DNA of 64,000 nucleotides from Aphanothece saxicola GSE-SYN-MK-01-06B (lineage in GTDB: Bacteria > Cyanobacteriota > Cyanobacteriia > PCC-6307 > Cyanobiaceae): the NCBI GenBank assembly GCA_019359745.1, contig JAHHGT010000003.1:310001-374000 (forward strand), read 5' to 3'. A program made the translations under genes and the position numbers. The notes under the pieces are model-generated. The model did no database searches, was not told the DNA's origin, and was given only the letters and a program-made list of their open reading frames with translations. Positions 50,658 to 60,232 of this stretch are shown here, piece after piece (the stretch's first letter is position 1; each line of letters opens with the position of its first letter).

Positions 50658-52591
50658 CGGGCCACGGCGTCGACCAGAGATGGGGCAGGCAGCCCTTCTC
50701 CCGGATCGTATTCCGGCACCAGCCGGCGCAGGAGCCCAGCGGTCGTCGCCTCGTCCCAGTTGGCCAGGGCTTCATGCAGCTGCTGGATCAGGGGAAACAG
50801 TTGCTCGCTTTCCCGCCTGGGTTCGGTGGCTCTGCGGATCAGCGGGTGCTGGGTGGGCTGGTCGTCGGCGCCGATCAGCAGCTCTTCGTAGAGCTTTTCC
50901 CCCGGCCGCAGACCGGTGTACTGGATGGCGATGTCGCCATCACTGTTGTGGTCGTCCCGAACCCGTAACCCCGACAGTTCGATCATCTGCCGGGCCAGGT
51001 CGGCGATCCTGACCGGTTCTCCCATGTCGAGAAGGAAGAGATCGCCGCCGATGGCCATGCCCGTGGACTGGAGCACCAGCTGGACGGCCTCAGGAATGGT
51101 CATGAAGTAACGGGTGATGGCCGGATGGGTGACGGTGACGGGGCCGCCCGTGGAGATCTGCTGGTGAAACAGGGGGATCACCGAGCCGGACGAGCCCAGC
51201 ACATTGCCGAACCTCACCATGGACAGGATGGGGCCGCCCGCTTCGATCTCGGCGGCGGCCGCCTGAATCAGCAGCTCGCAGACGCGCTTGCTGGCTCCCA
51301 TGACATTGGTGGGACGCACAGCCTTGTCGGTGGAGATCAGGGTGAGCCGGCTGACCCCGGAAGCGCGGGTGGCGGCGATCACGGCCTCCGTGGCGCCGAT
51401 GTTGTTGGCGATGCCTGCGCAGAGATTGGCCTCCACGAGGGGGACATGCTTATAGGCGGCGGCATGGAAGATGGTTTCCACCCTGTGCTGCCGGCAGAGC
51501 AGGGTGAGGCGGGATGTGTTGCAGGCATCGCCAAGGACGGCATGCAGTTCGACACCACCAGACTTGGAGCTCAGCTCCCGCTCAATGGCGTAGAGGGCGA
51601 ACTCATTGCGCTCAAGCAGCAGCAGCCTGGTGGCACCAAGGGCCACGATCTGGCGACAGAGTTCGCTGCCGATCGATCCACCGGCACCCGTCACCATCAC
51701 CACCTTCCCTTGGACCCCTGCCTTGAGCAGCACAGGGTCGGGGTTGGAGGGCTCCCGTCCGAGGAGATCTTCGATCGCCACCGCCTGCAGGTCGGAAACG
51801 ATCCTCTGGCCACTGGCCATCTGGGCCAGGGAGGGGATCGAGAGCACCTCCAGCCCCCTGTGGGTGAGCTGATCGACCAGCAGCCGCTTGCGGCGCCTGG
51901 ACATGGCCGGCATGGCGAGCAGCACCTTGCGAACCCCGTGCCGCTCAATCAGCCGGGGCAGCCGCAGAGGGGTGTGGATCGCCATGTTCTGGAGCGTGCG
52001 CCCCTGAATCCCCTCGTCGTCATCCAGGAAACCAACAATGCGGAATCGGGCGTCGTTGCGAAGGGCCAGCAGCAGACCCATCCCGGAGGCTCCGGCCCCG
52101 TAGATGAGGGTGGCTTCACCCTGGGAGTCCCCGGTGGTGTGGTTGTCGCGCTGGTCCAGGTGATGGACGAGGACGTCGCGCAGGATGATGCGGCTGGCGA
52201 TGGCCCCTCCGGTGAACAGAAGCCAGTAGAGGATCCAGAAAGAGCGTGGTGGCTGGGGACCTCCGATCAGGGTGCTGCTCAGCAGCAGGATCAGCACCAT
52301 CGAGCCCGAGCGAGGCACCAGTCCGTACAGGGAATGGCTGCCGGCGTAGCGGGTGAGCCCGCGATACCAGCCGGAGACCACCAGCACCGGCAGGCCCGTG
52401 ATCACGGCCAGGGGCAACAGCAGAATCGTGGTTGGCAGAAACCCCCTGAGGGACGTGGTGTCAGGTAACCGAAGAATGAAGGCCCCCAGGTAGGCCGCGA
52501 TGATCATCAGACCATCAAAAACGACCAGCAGCAGCCTGCGGGCAAGCAGCTGCTTCTGCACATAACGAAGAACGGAGAGCTGGGGAATCAA
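50654..52591 (-). CDS. CapD/WbpM-type nucleotide-sugar 4,6-dehydratase
   Basis: A 645-residue membrane protein: four N-terminal hydrophobic spans (about 20-145), a Rossmann-like domain (TLIYGAGASGMGLLLAL), then the SDR catalytic part with VTGAGGSIGSELCRQI and LISTDKAVRPTNVMGASKR, where Met replaces the usual catalytic Tyr, as is normal in the CapD/WbpM/FlaA1 type. It converts UDP-GlcNAc-type sugars to 4-keto-6-deoxy forms. It is followed by the exosortase gene with a 4-bp overlap. About 300 bp upstream is a non-coding control region. Confidence 0.92.
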   Translation of the reverse strand: MIPQLSVLRYVQKQLLARRLLLVVFDGLMIIAAYLGAFILRLPDTTSLRGFLPTTILLLPLAVITGLPVLVVSGWYRGLTRYAGSHSLYGLVPRSGSMVLILLLSSTLIGGPQPPRSFWILYWLLFTGGAIASRIILRDVLVHHLDQRDNHTTGDSQGEATLIYGAGASGMGLLLALRNDARFRIVGFLDDDEGIQGRTLQNMAIHTPLRLPRLIERHGVRKVLLAMPAMSRRRKRLLVDQLTHRGLEVLSIPSLAQMASGQRIVSDLQAVAIEDLLGREPSNPDPVLLKAGVQGKVVMVTGAGGSIGSELCRQIVALGATRLLLLERNEFALYAIERELSSKSGGVELHAVLGDACNTSRLTLLCRQHRVETIFHAAAYKHVPLVEANLCAGIANNIGATEAVIAATRASGVSRLTLISTDKAVRPTNVMGASKRVCELLIQAAAAEIEAGGPILSMVRFGNVLGSSGSVIPLFHQQISTGGPVTVTHPAITRYFMTIPEAVQLVLQSTGMAIGGDLFLLDMGEPVRIADLARQMIELSGLRVRDDHNSDGDIAIQYTGLRPGEKLYEELLIGADDQPTQHPLIRRATEPRRESEQLFPLIQQLHEALANWDEATTAGLLRRLVPEYDPGEGLPAPSLVDAVAR

Positions 52592-52891
52592 TCGTTCAGA
52601 TCGCCGGGTATCGGCGCATCAGATAACGGCGTTAGAACCAAGGCACTCAAGGTACAGATCAGGGGGTGACTTCCGTGATGGGGGAGAGTCTGAAGACAGG
52701 TTGAATGCTCGATCTCTGAAGCCTGAGGGCGGCGTGGCGGTTAAGGAGGATCTGATGGATTGGCGATGAATAAATGCATGATATTGACGCTAGCCCGTCA
52801 CGCAGGCCTCAGTATTCTCATCCAACAATGATGTGATGGAGGAATCGATCATGATCCGGGCATGGCCTGTTGGAACAACGTTACTGCCCTT
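52592..52891. other. Non-coding control region upstream of the dehydratase gene
   Basis: Nothing protein-coding is convincing here. The stretch at 52755-52830 is AT-rich for this genome (TGCATGATATTGACG, and TTATTCATCG read on the minus strand) and probably carries the promoter of the dehydratase-exosortase operon; I cannot fix the hexamers. It also separates this operon from the WecA-like gene, which reads the same way. Confidence 0.4.
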
Positions 52892-53830
52892 TCAAGGTGA
52901 GAAGGGGACGGCGTGGTGCCGATCCAGCCAGAGGCCAATGGCCAGTTGTACCAGCAGCAGGCCGAGCTCCAGCGCCAGGCCCTGGACGAGGAGGGCCCCG
53001 CCCAGCAGGGCGGTGGCGCCGATGTAGAGGAGCGCCACCTGGCTGTGGGGCCAGCCGGCCTGATGCAGGCGCTGGTAAAGGTGCAGCCGATGGGCCTGGA
53101 AGATGGGCTGTCCGGCCTGCCAGCGGCGCAGAACGCACAGGCAAGGGTCGCCCAGCAGGGGAAAGCCAGCCAGCAGCAGGCCCAGGGCCATGGCCGGGGT
53201 GGCCTGCTGCAGCACCATGCCGGCGATGACCGCCCCGAGGAACGTGCTGCCCACATCCCCCATGAACACCCGGGCCGGACTCCAGTTCCAGGCCAGGAAG
53301 CTCAGCAGGGCCCCGATCAAGGGGAGCACGCCGTTGCCGCCGGCGGGAGCCATGGCCAGCACGGCAACGCCCAGCAGCACGCAGCTGCAACCGGCGACGA
53401 GTCCATCGAGGCCATCGCTGAAGTTGACGAAATTGATCACCGCCGTGACAGCGAACCAGGCCAGGGGCATCAGCCACCACACCAGGGGCAGGGGGGTGAT
53501 CGCCACCAGGGCCAGGGCCGTGGCGATCTGGATGCCGTAGCGCCCTGCGGCCGGCAGATGGAGTCGGTCATCCAGCAGGCCCACCAGGGCCAGCGGCAGG
53601 CAGATCAGCGGAATCCAGGCCGGCCAGCCGCCGCCGGCCAGGGGGGCGAGGCCGCTGCCGACCAGGACAAAGGCCAGGCCCCCGCCCCGGGGGGTTGGCA
53701 CCTTGTGGGAGCTGCGGGCGTTGGGCTGATCCACCAGCCCACGCCTCAGCAGCGGCAGCAGCAGGTGCAGGAGCAGCGCCCCCAGGCCCGCTCCCAGCAG
53801 CAGAACAGCCGGGGCGTGCAGGGCGGTCAT
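52892..53830 (-). CDS. MraY/WecA-type polyprenyl-phosphate sugar-1-phosphate transferase
   Basis: A 312-residue protein with about ten membrane spans. The family motifs are present: VPTPRGGGLAF near residue 45, LVGLLDD in the first cytoplasmic loop, NFVNFSDGLDGLVAG with the catalytic Asp pair, and FMGDVGSTFLGAV, plus HRLHLYQRL in the carbohydrate-recognition loop. Such enzymes (WecA, WbpL) start a lipid-linked glycan by moving sugar-1-phosphate to undecaprenyl phosphate. It overlaps the SDR gene by 4 bp. It is the likely initiator of the repeat unit made in this locus. Confidence 0.92.
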   Translation of the reverse strand: MTALHAPAVLLLGAGLGALLLHLLLPLLRRGLVDQPNARSSHKVPTPRGGGLAFVLVGSGLAPLAGGGWPAWIPLICLPLALVGLLDDRLHLPAAGRYGIQIATALALVAITPLPLVWWLMPLAWFAVTAVINFVNFSDGLDGLVAGCSCVLLGVAVLAMAPAGGNGVLPLIGALLSFLAWNWSPARVFMGDVGSTFLGAVIAGMVLQQATPAMALGLLLAGFPLLGDPCLCVLRRWQAGQPIFQAHRLHLYQRLHQAGWPHSQVALLYIGATALLGGALLVQGLALELGLLLVQLAIGLWLDRHHAVPFSP

Positions 53831-54768
53831 GGCACCAGCGGCAGCACGGGAAAAGGTTCGGGCGGTCTGCCGAGGATGCGATGGGCCGGGGTGAAGCCGG
53901 CCAGGTCGGCGCCCATGCGCAGCACCGCCTCGAAGGTTTTCGGGGAGAACAGCAGCAGCGGTGCGGCCAGGACCTGAAAGAGCCGCGGCGGCAGGGCCAA
54001 CAGCCAGCAGCGTCGGGCCGCATCGCCCGGCTCAGTGGCAGTCTGAAGGCGCCGCAGCATGGCGGCGTAGCTGAGGGTGTCATCGCCACCGAGGGGCAGG
54101 TGCACCGGCTGGGAGGGCCCGTCCCCGGCCAGGGGCAGGCGGTCGGCCAGGTGCAACGCCACGGCAGCCAGCTGGCGGCAGTGAATGGGCTGCCGCAGGC
54201 CCCCCTGGCCGGGCAGGGGCAGCAGGGGCAGGCGGCGCAGCAGTCGGCGCAGCTGGCTCAGGTTGCGATCGCCCAAGGGGCCGGCCTGGCCGTAGATGAG
54301 GGTGGGCGCCAGGATCCGGAGTGGCAGGCCGTGGGTTGCGCAGGTCAGCGTCAGCTGCTCCTCTGCCTGTCGCAGCCGTTGCACCAGATCCCGGTCGTAG
54401 CGGTTGGCGGCGAACCGCTTGGTGATCACCGAGGAGGACGAACAGGCGATCACCCCCTGCAGGGCGGCGACGCCGGCCGGGTTCCTGGCGGCCCAGCGGG
54501 CCAACCAGGGTGCGAACGTCCAGATGGGGGCAAAACTGATCAGCAACCCCGTCGGCGCCTCGCCTGTCTCGCCGGCTTGCGCCAGATCACAGGGGAGAAA
54601 CGGCGGTGGATCCCCCCCCCAGGCCGGCGGCAGTGGTGGACGTCGGCCCGCCACCACCAGCGGTCGGCCCCTGGCCAGTTCGCTCAGGGCCTGGCCGCTG
54701 GGGCTGGTGGCTCCGAAGAGCGTGATCGGGACGGGGGAGGGGAGGGCCAAAGCAGGGCTCAGAGGCAT
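53827..54768 (-). CDS. NAD-dependent epimerase/dehydratase (SDR), WbpV/WbnF-like
   Basis: A 313-residue SDR. The N-terminal NAD site is a shortened TLFGATSPSGQAL, and the catalytic region has SSSSVITKRFAANRYDRDLVQRLRQAEEQL, with LAPTLIYGQ following, as in the UDP-GlcNAc 4-epimerase-like enzymes next to WbpL-type transferases. The usual YxxxK appears in altered form (NRYDRDLVQ). The ATG at 54768 is preferred; the longer open frame is not SDR-like. It overlaps the WecA-like gene by 4 bp. The exact sugar is unknown. Confidence 0.82.
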   Translation of the reverse strand: MPLSPALALPSPVPITLFGATSPSGQALSELARGRPLVVAGRRPPLPPAWGGDPPPFLPCDLAQAGETGEAPTGLLISFAPIWTFAPWLARWAARNPAGVAALQGVIACSSSSVITKRFAANRYDRDLVQRLRQAEEQLTLTCATHGLPLRILAPTLIYGQAGPLGDRNLSQLRRLLRRLPLLPLPGQGGLRQPIHCRQLAAVALHLADRLPLAGDGPSQPVHLPLGGDDTLSYAAMLRRLQTATEPGDAARRCWLLALPPRLFQVLAAPLLLFSPKTFEAVLRMGADLAGFTPAHRILGRPPEPFPVLPLVP

Positions 54769-55439
54769 TCGTTGCCATCCAGGCGGCCATCCCACCCCGT
54801 CAGTCGCCAGAGGGAGGCGCGCAGCTGGTCGCGCCAGAGCCGCAGCTGGGATTCGGGCCGCAGATCCCCGGTCTGGGCGTCGGCCCCTTCCACCTGCCAG
54901 CCGGTGCCGGCGTAGACGATCCGGGCGATGGCCATGGTGCGGGCCATGTGGGTTTCGGCTGTTACGAAGGTGAGCTGTCCCGGTCCGGGCCTGGCCTCCA
55001 GGATTCGGGCCAGGGCGGTCACCTGGCCGACGGTGTCGCAACCGGCAAGCAGGCGCAACAGTTTCGAGGTGTCCTGGGGCCAGAGCCTTCGGTTGCGGAG
55101 GTGGTTGTAGGTGATGGCCTGGTATTCGGCGTTGCCCTGCAGGACCAGCAACGCCCCTGGTCGCTCCCGCCAGAGGAGAACGGCCGACTGGCTTCGCCAG
55201 GGATCCTCGATGAAGGCGGTGATCACCTGGGTTCCTTGTCGCGTACTCGCCTTGGGTGACGTAACGGCGTTTCTGGTCGGCTGTGACCCCGGTCCCCGCG
55301 TTTTCTGCCAAGCAGGAGCGAAGAACCAGGCGACCATGGCGAGGCCCGCGAGGGCCACAGACCCGAGGCGGGCTCGGCGGCTGGCCCAGAAGCGTTGCAG
55401 GGGGGAGCCCTGGATTCTCCGGGGAGCGTTGCGCCGCAC
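54759..55439 (-). CDS. YdcF/DUF218-like membrane-anchored protein
   Basis: A 226-residue protein: a basic start, one membrane span (LGSVALAGLAMVAWFFAPAW), then a Rossmann-like domain with GALLVLQGNAEYQ, LLAGCDTVGQVTALA and QLTFVTAETHMARTMAIARI, which resembles the DUF218 (ElyC/SanA/YdcF) family. Family members affect envelope polysaccharide or carrier-lipid metabolism. The GTG at 55439 is preferred because the frame upstream is antisense-like Arg/Pro-rich. It overlaps the SDR start by 10 bp. Confidence 0.65.
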   Translation of the reverse strand: MRRNAPRRIQGSPLQRFWASRRARLGSVALAGLAMVAWFFAPAWQKTRGPGSQPTRNAVTSPKASTRQGTQVITAFIEDPWRSQSAVLLWRERPGALLVLQGNAEYQAITYNHLRNRRLWPQDTSKLLRLLAGCDTVGQVTALARILEARPGPGQLTFVTAETHMARTMAIARIVYAGTGWQVEGADAQTGDLRPESQLRLWRDQLRASLWRLTGWDGRLDGNECL

Positions 55440-55533
55440 CCGTTGCCACTGCCGTTGCGGCTGCCGTTTCTGGTCTGGTCCGGCAGGCCCGCTCTGCTCT
55501 GGCAAGGGAATGGATGCGCAGGCTCGGGGCAGC

Positions 55534-56400
55534 TTATCCGCCCTGTCCTGTTCTTTTCCACACCCTGCCCGGCGACGGCAGCCGGCTCCAGAGACGCCTG
55601 ATGTAGCGCAGGCTGAAGGGAATCCACCAGAGCCAGCCAAACGCCCGGCCATAGGCCAGCCGGACCTCCTGAAGCCGCCGGCGGGTCTGCTGGCCGCTGA
55701 CACCCGCCTCGCCCATGTGCACCAGCTCCAGATCCAGCCCCCGCACCGTGAGATCGGCGCAGGCACTGAGTCGGAGGAAGTAGTCGAGGTCGGCGGAGAG
55801 CCGGAAGGGTGCGGCGAACTGATCGACACGGCGACGGGCCCCCGGCCCGATCAGGGTGGCCTGGTGCGGTGGGGTGGAGCCCAGAAACAGGCTCAGGCGG
55901 TAGGCCCCACAGCTGGAAAAGCTGGTGGTGCGTCCCAGCCGGATCGCCCCGTCCTTGCCGGTTCCCGCATAACGGCCCCGGCAGACCAACAGATCCGGCG
56001 GGTCGCCCCCAGGCGTGGCCGGTCGATTCGCTTCGAGGGCGTCCTCGAACACGGTGGGACCGGGCGCCCAGTCATCACTGCCCCAGAACAGCAGCCAGTG
56101 GTCTGCGGGCGCGGCGAGGATGCCCTGGTTCATGGCGCCGAAGATCCCCGGAAACGCCGGCTCCTGGGGTTGCCAGGTGAAGCGCTTGTCCCGGTGGCAG
56201 AGGGCGTCCAGCCAGGCCCGATGCTCCGGGCCGCTGGGGCCATCGATGAACAGCACCCGCCAGTGGGGCCAGCTCTGGCGGCGCAGGGAGTTAACCAGTC
56301 GGGGCAGCAGCCGGTAGGAATCGAGGGTGGGAACGATCAGGCTGAGCCCGGTGGGGGCTCCGGGGGGCAATGGGGCAGCTGCGGCGGCGGAGTCGCTCAC
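55534..56400 (-). CDS. GT2 family glycosyltransferase
   Basis: A 288-residue GT-A enzyme. The fold opens with LSLIVPTLDSYRLLPRLVNSL, then the nucleotide/metal part FGAMNQGILAA and LLFWGSDDWAPG (the SDD variant of DXD), and PFRLSADLDYFLRL. It would add a sugar from a nucleotide donor to a lipid-linked acceptor. The GTG at 56400 overlaps the carbamoyltransferase stop by 4 bp. The 94-bp gap to the YdcF-like gene downstream has no feature I recognise. Confidence 0.88.
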   Translation of the reverse strand: MSDSAAAAAPLPPGAPTGLSLIVPTLDSYRLLPRLVNSLRRQSWPHWRVLFIDGPSGPEHRAWLDALCHRDKRFTWQPQEPAFPGIFGAMNQGILAAPADHWLLFWGSDDWAPGPTVFEDALEANRPATPGGDPPDLLVCRGRYAGTGKDGAIRLGRTTSFSSCGAYRLSLFLGSTPPHQATLIGPGARRRVDQFAAPFRLSADLDYFLRLSACADLTVRGLDLELVHMGEAGVSGQQTRRRLQEVRLAYGRAFGWLWWIPFSLRYIRRLWSRLPSPGRVWKRTGQGG

Positions 56401-58148
56401 CCCTGCCGGCGGATCAGCACATCCCCCAGCACCAGCAGGTCCATGCGGGTGCGCAGGAAGCAATCGAGGGCCTGGGCGGGGGTGCAGACGATCGGCTCGT
56501 TCTCATTGAACGACGTGTTGAGCACCATCGGCACGCCCGTCTGCTCGGCGAAGGACCGGATCAGGCGGTAATAGCGGCCGTTGTCCGCCGCGTTCACGGT
56601 CTGGAGACGGCCGCTGCCGTCCACGTGGGTGACGGCCGGGATGCGGGCCCGCTGCTCCTCACGGATCGGATACACCTGCATCATGAAGGGCACCTCCCCA
56701 TCGAGGCTGAACCAGTCGCCCACGGCTTCCTCCAGCACGGAAGGGGCGAACGGACGGAACGATTCCCGCCGCTTGATCTTGAGGTTGAGGATGTCCTTCA
56801 TGTCGGCGCGGCGGGGGTCGCCGAGGATCGAACGGTGGCCCAGGGCCCGCGGTCCCCATTCCATGCGGCCATCGAACCAGCCGATCACCAGCCCCTCGGC
56901 GATCGCCGCCGCCACCTGCTCGCAGAGGGCCTCCTCCTCCGGTCGCTCCAGGCTGCACTGGGCCTGCTCCAGGGCCATGCGGGCGGTGGGACTGGCGAGC
57001 AGCTCGTCCACCTCTCCAGGTGCCGGCTGGCTGCCCAGGTAGGCATGGCGCATCGGCGCACTGCGGGACCGGCCCAGCCCATGCCACACCTCCAGGGCGG
57101 CACCGAGGGCGCCCCCGGCGTCACCGGCGGCCGCCTGCACGTAGACCCGCTGGAACGGGGTGGCCAGGGTCACCTTGCCGTTGGCCACCGAGTTGGCACC
57201 GCAGCCCCCGGCGATGCAGAGCTGGTCGCTGGGATGGTTCCGGTGCAGGGCCCGCAGCAGGTGGAAGAAGGCCTCCTCGTACATCGCCTGGGCCGAGCGG
57301 GCGATGTCCATGTGGTGCTGCTGGAGCGGCTCCTCCGCCTGGCGGGCAGGGCCGAGCAGGGATTCCAGCTCCGGGCTCCAGTGGCCGCCCACCACCGGGG
57401 CACCGTTGCTCCATTGGTGCGGCAGCTTCTGGGTGGCGTGCAGGAAGTAGCGCAGATCCAGCCGATAGGTGCCGTCGGACTGGAGCCGCACGATGCGGCG
57501 CATGGCCTCCATCCGGGTGGGCTGGCCGTAGGGCGCCAGGCCCATCACCTTGTATTCGTCGCCGTAGTTGGGGAAACCCAGGTACTGGGTGATCGCTGTG
57601 TAGAAGGCGCCCAGGGAATGGGGGAACCAGATCTGGCCATCCAGGCTGAGCTGGTTGCCCTGGCCATGGCCCCAGGCGCCGCTGGCGAAGTCGCCGAACC
57701 CATCCACCGAGATCACGGCCGCCTCCTGGAAGGGGGAAGCGAAGAAGGCCGAGGCGAGGTGGGCCCGGTGGTGCTCCACGAAATGAAGCCGCGCTCCGAT
57801 CTCGGCCCCCGGGAAGGCCAGGGCCAGCTGCTGGGCCAGGCCGGCCCGTTCCCGCTTGTTGCGCCAGCGGGCGACGAGGAAGCGGGGATCGGGGCGGTGC
57901 CCCAGGGTGTAGGCCACCTTGCGCCAGCGGTGGGCCCCCGGCTGGGAGTTGATGGCGATGTGGTCGAGCTCGGCCGGCCCCACGCCGGCATCGGCCAGGC
58001 ACCAGGCGATGGCCTCGGAGGGGAAACCGGCCCAGTGCTTGATGCGGCGGAAACGCTCCTCTTCTGCTGCGGCGACGATCAGCCCATCCCGTACCAGGGC
58101 GGCGGCCGCATCGGCGTGGAAGGCATTGATGCCCAGGATGAGCGTCAT
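56397..58148 (-). CDS. NodU/CmcH-family carbamoyltransferase
   Basis: A 583-residue enzyme that transfers carbamoyl from carbamoyl phosphate, through an adenylate, to a hydroxyl, usually on a sugar. The N-terminal ASKHA-fold domain has ILGINAFHADAAAALVRDG, AAAEEERFRRIKH and VEHHRAHLASAFF (with the metal/catalytic His), and the C-terminal YrdC-like domain has MEWGPRALGHRSIL and MVLNTSFNENEPIV. The ATG at 58148 is preferred. It suggests O-carbamoylation of the surface glycan made by this cluster. The 256-bp stretch upstream has no gene I trust. Confidence 0.92.
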   Translation of the reverse strand: MTLILGINAFHADAAAALVRDGLIVAAAEEERFRRIKHWAGFPSEAIAWCLADAGVGPAELDHIAINSQPGAHRWRKVAYTLGHRPDPRFLVARWRNKRERAGLAQQLALAFPGAEIGARLHFVEHHRAHLASAFFASPFQEAAVISVDGFGDFASGAWGHGQGNQLSLDGQIWFPHSLGAFYTAITQYLGFPNYGDEYKVMGLAPYGQPTRMEAMRRIVRLQSDGTYRLDLRYFLHATQKLPHQWSNGAPVVGGHWSPELESLLGPARQAEEPLQQHHMDIARSAQAMYEEAFFHLLRALHRNHPSDQLCIAGGCGANSVANGKVTLATPFQRVYVQAAAGDAGGALGAALEVWHGLGRSRSAPMRHAYLGSQPAPGEVDELLASPTARMALEQAQCSLERPEEEALCEQVAAAIAEGLVIGWFDGRMEWGPRALGHRSILGDPRRADMKDILNLKIKRRESFRPFAPSVLEEAVGDWFSLDGEVPFMMQVYPIREEQRARIPAVTHVDGSGRLQTVNAADNGRYYRLIRSFAEQTGVPMVLNTSFNENEPIVCTPAQALDCFLRTRMDLLVLGDVLIRRQG

Positions 58149-58404
58149 GAAGCGGGTGAACCGGTTGGCGGGGGCAGGGTGGTGCTGGTGGCGACGGCCA
58201 GGCTCGGAAGGAACCGAGGATCCACGCACCGTTGCAGCGTCATGGAGCCAGGAGGCTGGCTCTCAGGATCGGATCGGCCTCGGCATCCCCGAACGGAAGG
58301 ACGGAACACGGGAGCCGATGACCCGGCGGGTTGGGCATCCAGCGGCAGCCGGATCTTAGGGGACATTTTCATGGGCAACCCGAGGGCACGCGGTGGCGGG
58401 TCGT

Positions 58405-60227
58405 TCACGGGCGCGGGGCCGCGGACAGGCTGACGCCGAGGTGCACCTCCATCCAGTGCTGCAGCACCATCAGGCTCCAGCGCCGGTACCAGGGCGCCAG
58501 GTCGATCCCCCGGGGGGTCGCGGGCAGTCGCAGGGCCAGGGGGGAGGCCGGGTCGTCGAGCCACAGCTGGAACGGGAAACGGAACCCCTGCTTGGGGCGG
58601 TTCAGGAACCAGTCGGGCAGCTCCGGCACGCTGCTGGCCAGCAGTTGTTTGCCTTGCGCCAGCCGGAGGGCGGCGGGGATCGGCGCCAGCCGGCGCTGCA
58701 GCTGGGCATCCACCAGGGGCAGGCGCAGTTCCAGACCGGCGGCCATCGCCATCACGTCGCTGTCCGGCAGCAGCTGGTTGCGCAGGTAGCGGGTGCCCTC
58801 CAGCCAGGCCACCCCTTCGGTGCCGGCCGGTGCCTCTCCCTCGGCAGCTTCGCCGGCCCCAGGCGTGCCAGGAGAAGCGCTGAGCCCCCAGTGCGCCAGC
58901 AGGCGATCGGTTTCGGTGGGCGAGAACAGACCCCGGAAACATCCGTAGGCCCTGCCGAGGGAGGCAGGGGCCTCCAGCAACCCTGTGATCCGCTGCAGCC
59001 TGGCGCGTCGGCCCGGGGGCAGCCGGTGCAGAACCCAGGCCGCCGGAGGCCCGGCCGGCCCGATGCGGCGGCGCCAGCGGTACAGCTTCGGCACCATCCG
59101 GAAGCTGGGGTAGCCGCCGAACAGTTCATCGCCGCCAAGACCGGAGAGGGCCACTTTCAGCCCGTGTTCTGTGGCCAGTCGGGCCACGCACCAGGTGTTG
59201 TATCCGTCGATGGAGGGCTGATCCTGGCTGGCCAGGAAGGCCGGCAGCCACTGCCGGGCCTGCTCGGCCGTGAGATTCAGGGGCGTGTGATGGGCGCCGA
59301 AGTGGGCGGCGATGCGGGCTGCCGGCCCGGATTCATCGAAGCCGCCGGCCCCTGCCGCCGCGAACCCGATGGTGAAGGTGTGCAGGCCCCGGGGGGCCAG
59401 CGCCAGCAGGGAGGCGGAGTCAAGTCCGGCGCTGAGGAACAGCCCCACCGGCACATCGCTGACCATGTGGGCGGCCACGGCGTCCTCGAGTGCCGCGCGG
59501 GTGAGGGCCGTGGCCTCGGCCGCCGTCATGCCGGTGGCGCTGCTGGCCCCGGCGAGGCTCTCCGGCAAGGCCCCCCAGGGATGCACGCTCAGCTCACCCC
59601 GATGCCAGCAGGCGGCGTGGCCGCTGGGCAGGCGCTGCACGCCCGCCACCAGGGTGTCGGGCTCGGGCACCGATCCGGTGGCCAGGTAGCGAGCCCCAGG
59701 GACAGGCGATCCAGATGGGGCCGCTGCGGATCCGCCGCGAGCAGGGCCCGCAGTTCCGAGGCGAAGGCCAGCGATCCCCCCGGACCGCTGCGCAGGTAGA
59801 GGGGCTTGATGCCATGGGGATCACGGGCGAGCAGCGCTCTGCGCTCCTGGCTGTCGTACAGGCAGAAGGCGAACATGCCGCGCAACGCCGCCAGCCCGTC
59901 CCGACCCCAGCGGACCAGCCAGGCCAGCAGCACCTCGGTGTCGCCGCTGCCCTGGAACTGCTGGCCCTCCGCTTCCAGCCGGCGGCGCAGCTCAGCGTGG
60001 TTGTAGATCTCGCCGTTGAACACCAGTTGCCAGCGGCCGCACCGGGTGGCCATCGGTTGGTGGCCCAGGGGAGAGAGATCCAGAATCGCCAGGCGACGAT
60101 GGACCAGGCAGGCGGCCGGGTCCTGCCAGACGCCAGCATCATCGGGTCCCCGGTGGGCGAGGCGGGGGCCGACCCTGGCGGCGAAGTCGCCCGGTTCCCT
60201 GCCCAGCTGGCCCGCGATGCCGCACAT
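58405..60227 (-). pseudogene. Asparagine synthase (glutamine-hydrolysing), frameshifted
   Basis: Two frames form one AsnB-type enzyme. The first, from ATG 60227, is the glutaminase domain: Cys2 in MCGIAGQLG, LAHRGPDDAG, FNGEIYNHAELR and DPHGIKPLY. The second, starting around 59690, continues with the synthetase domain: LVAGVQRLPSGHAACW, DVPVGLFLSAGLDSASLL (ATP pyrophosphatase loop, with SAGLDS in place of SGGLDS) and LSGLGGDELFGGYPSF. The join needs one extra base in the CCCC run at 59694-59697 on the plus strand; restored, the sequence reads LSLGARYLATGSVPEPDT. In glycan clusters such enzymes amidate sugar carboxylates. A homopolymer error or a true one-base loss are both possible. Confidence 0.8.
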
Positions 60228-60232
60228 CGTCT

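Noticed and set aside
52833..53027. 64-residue plus-strand frame starting with a good-looking GGAGGAA context
   Set aside because: The second half runs antisense through the WecA-like gene and is Arg/Pro/Ser-rich.
58149..58404. Possible 75-residue minus-strand protein (M-K-M-S-P-K-I-R) before the carbamoyltransferase
   Set aside because: After the first dozen residues it becomes Pro/Ser/Arg-rich without structure; no ribosome site or conservation signal that I can see.
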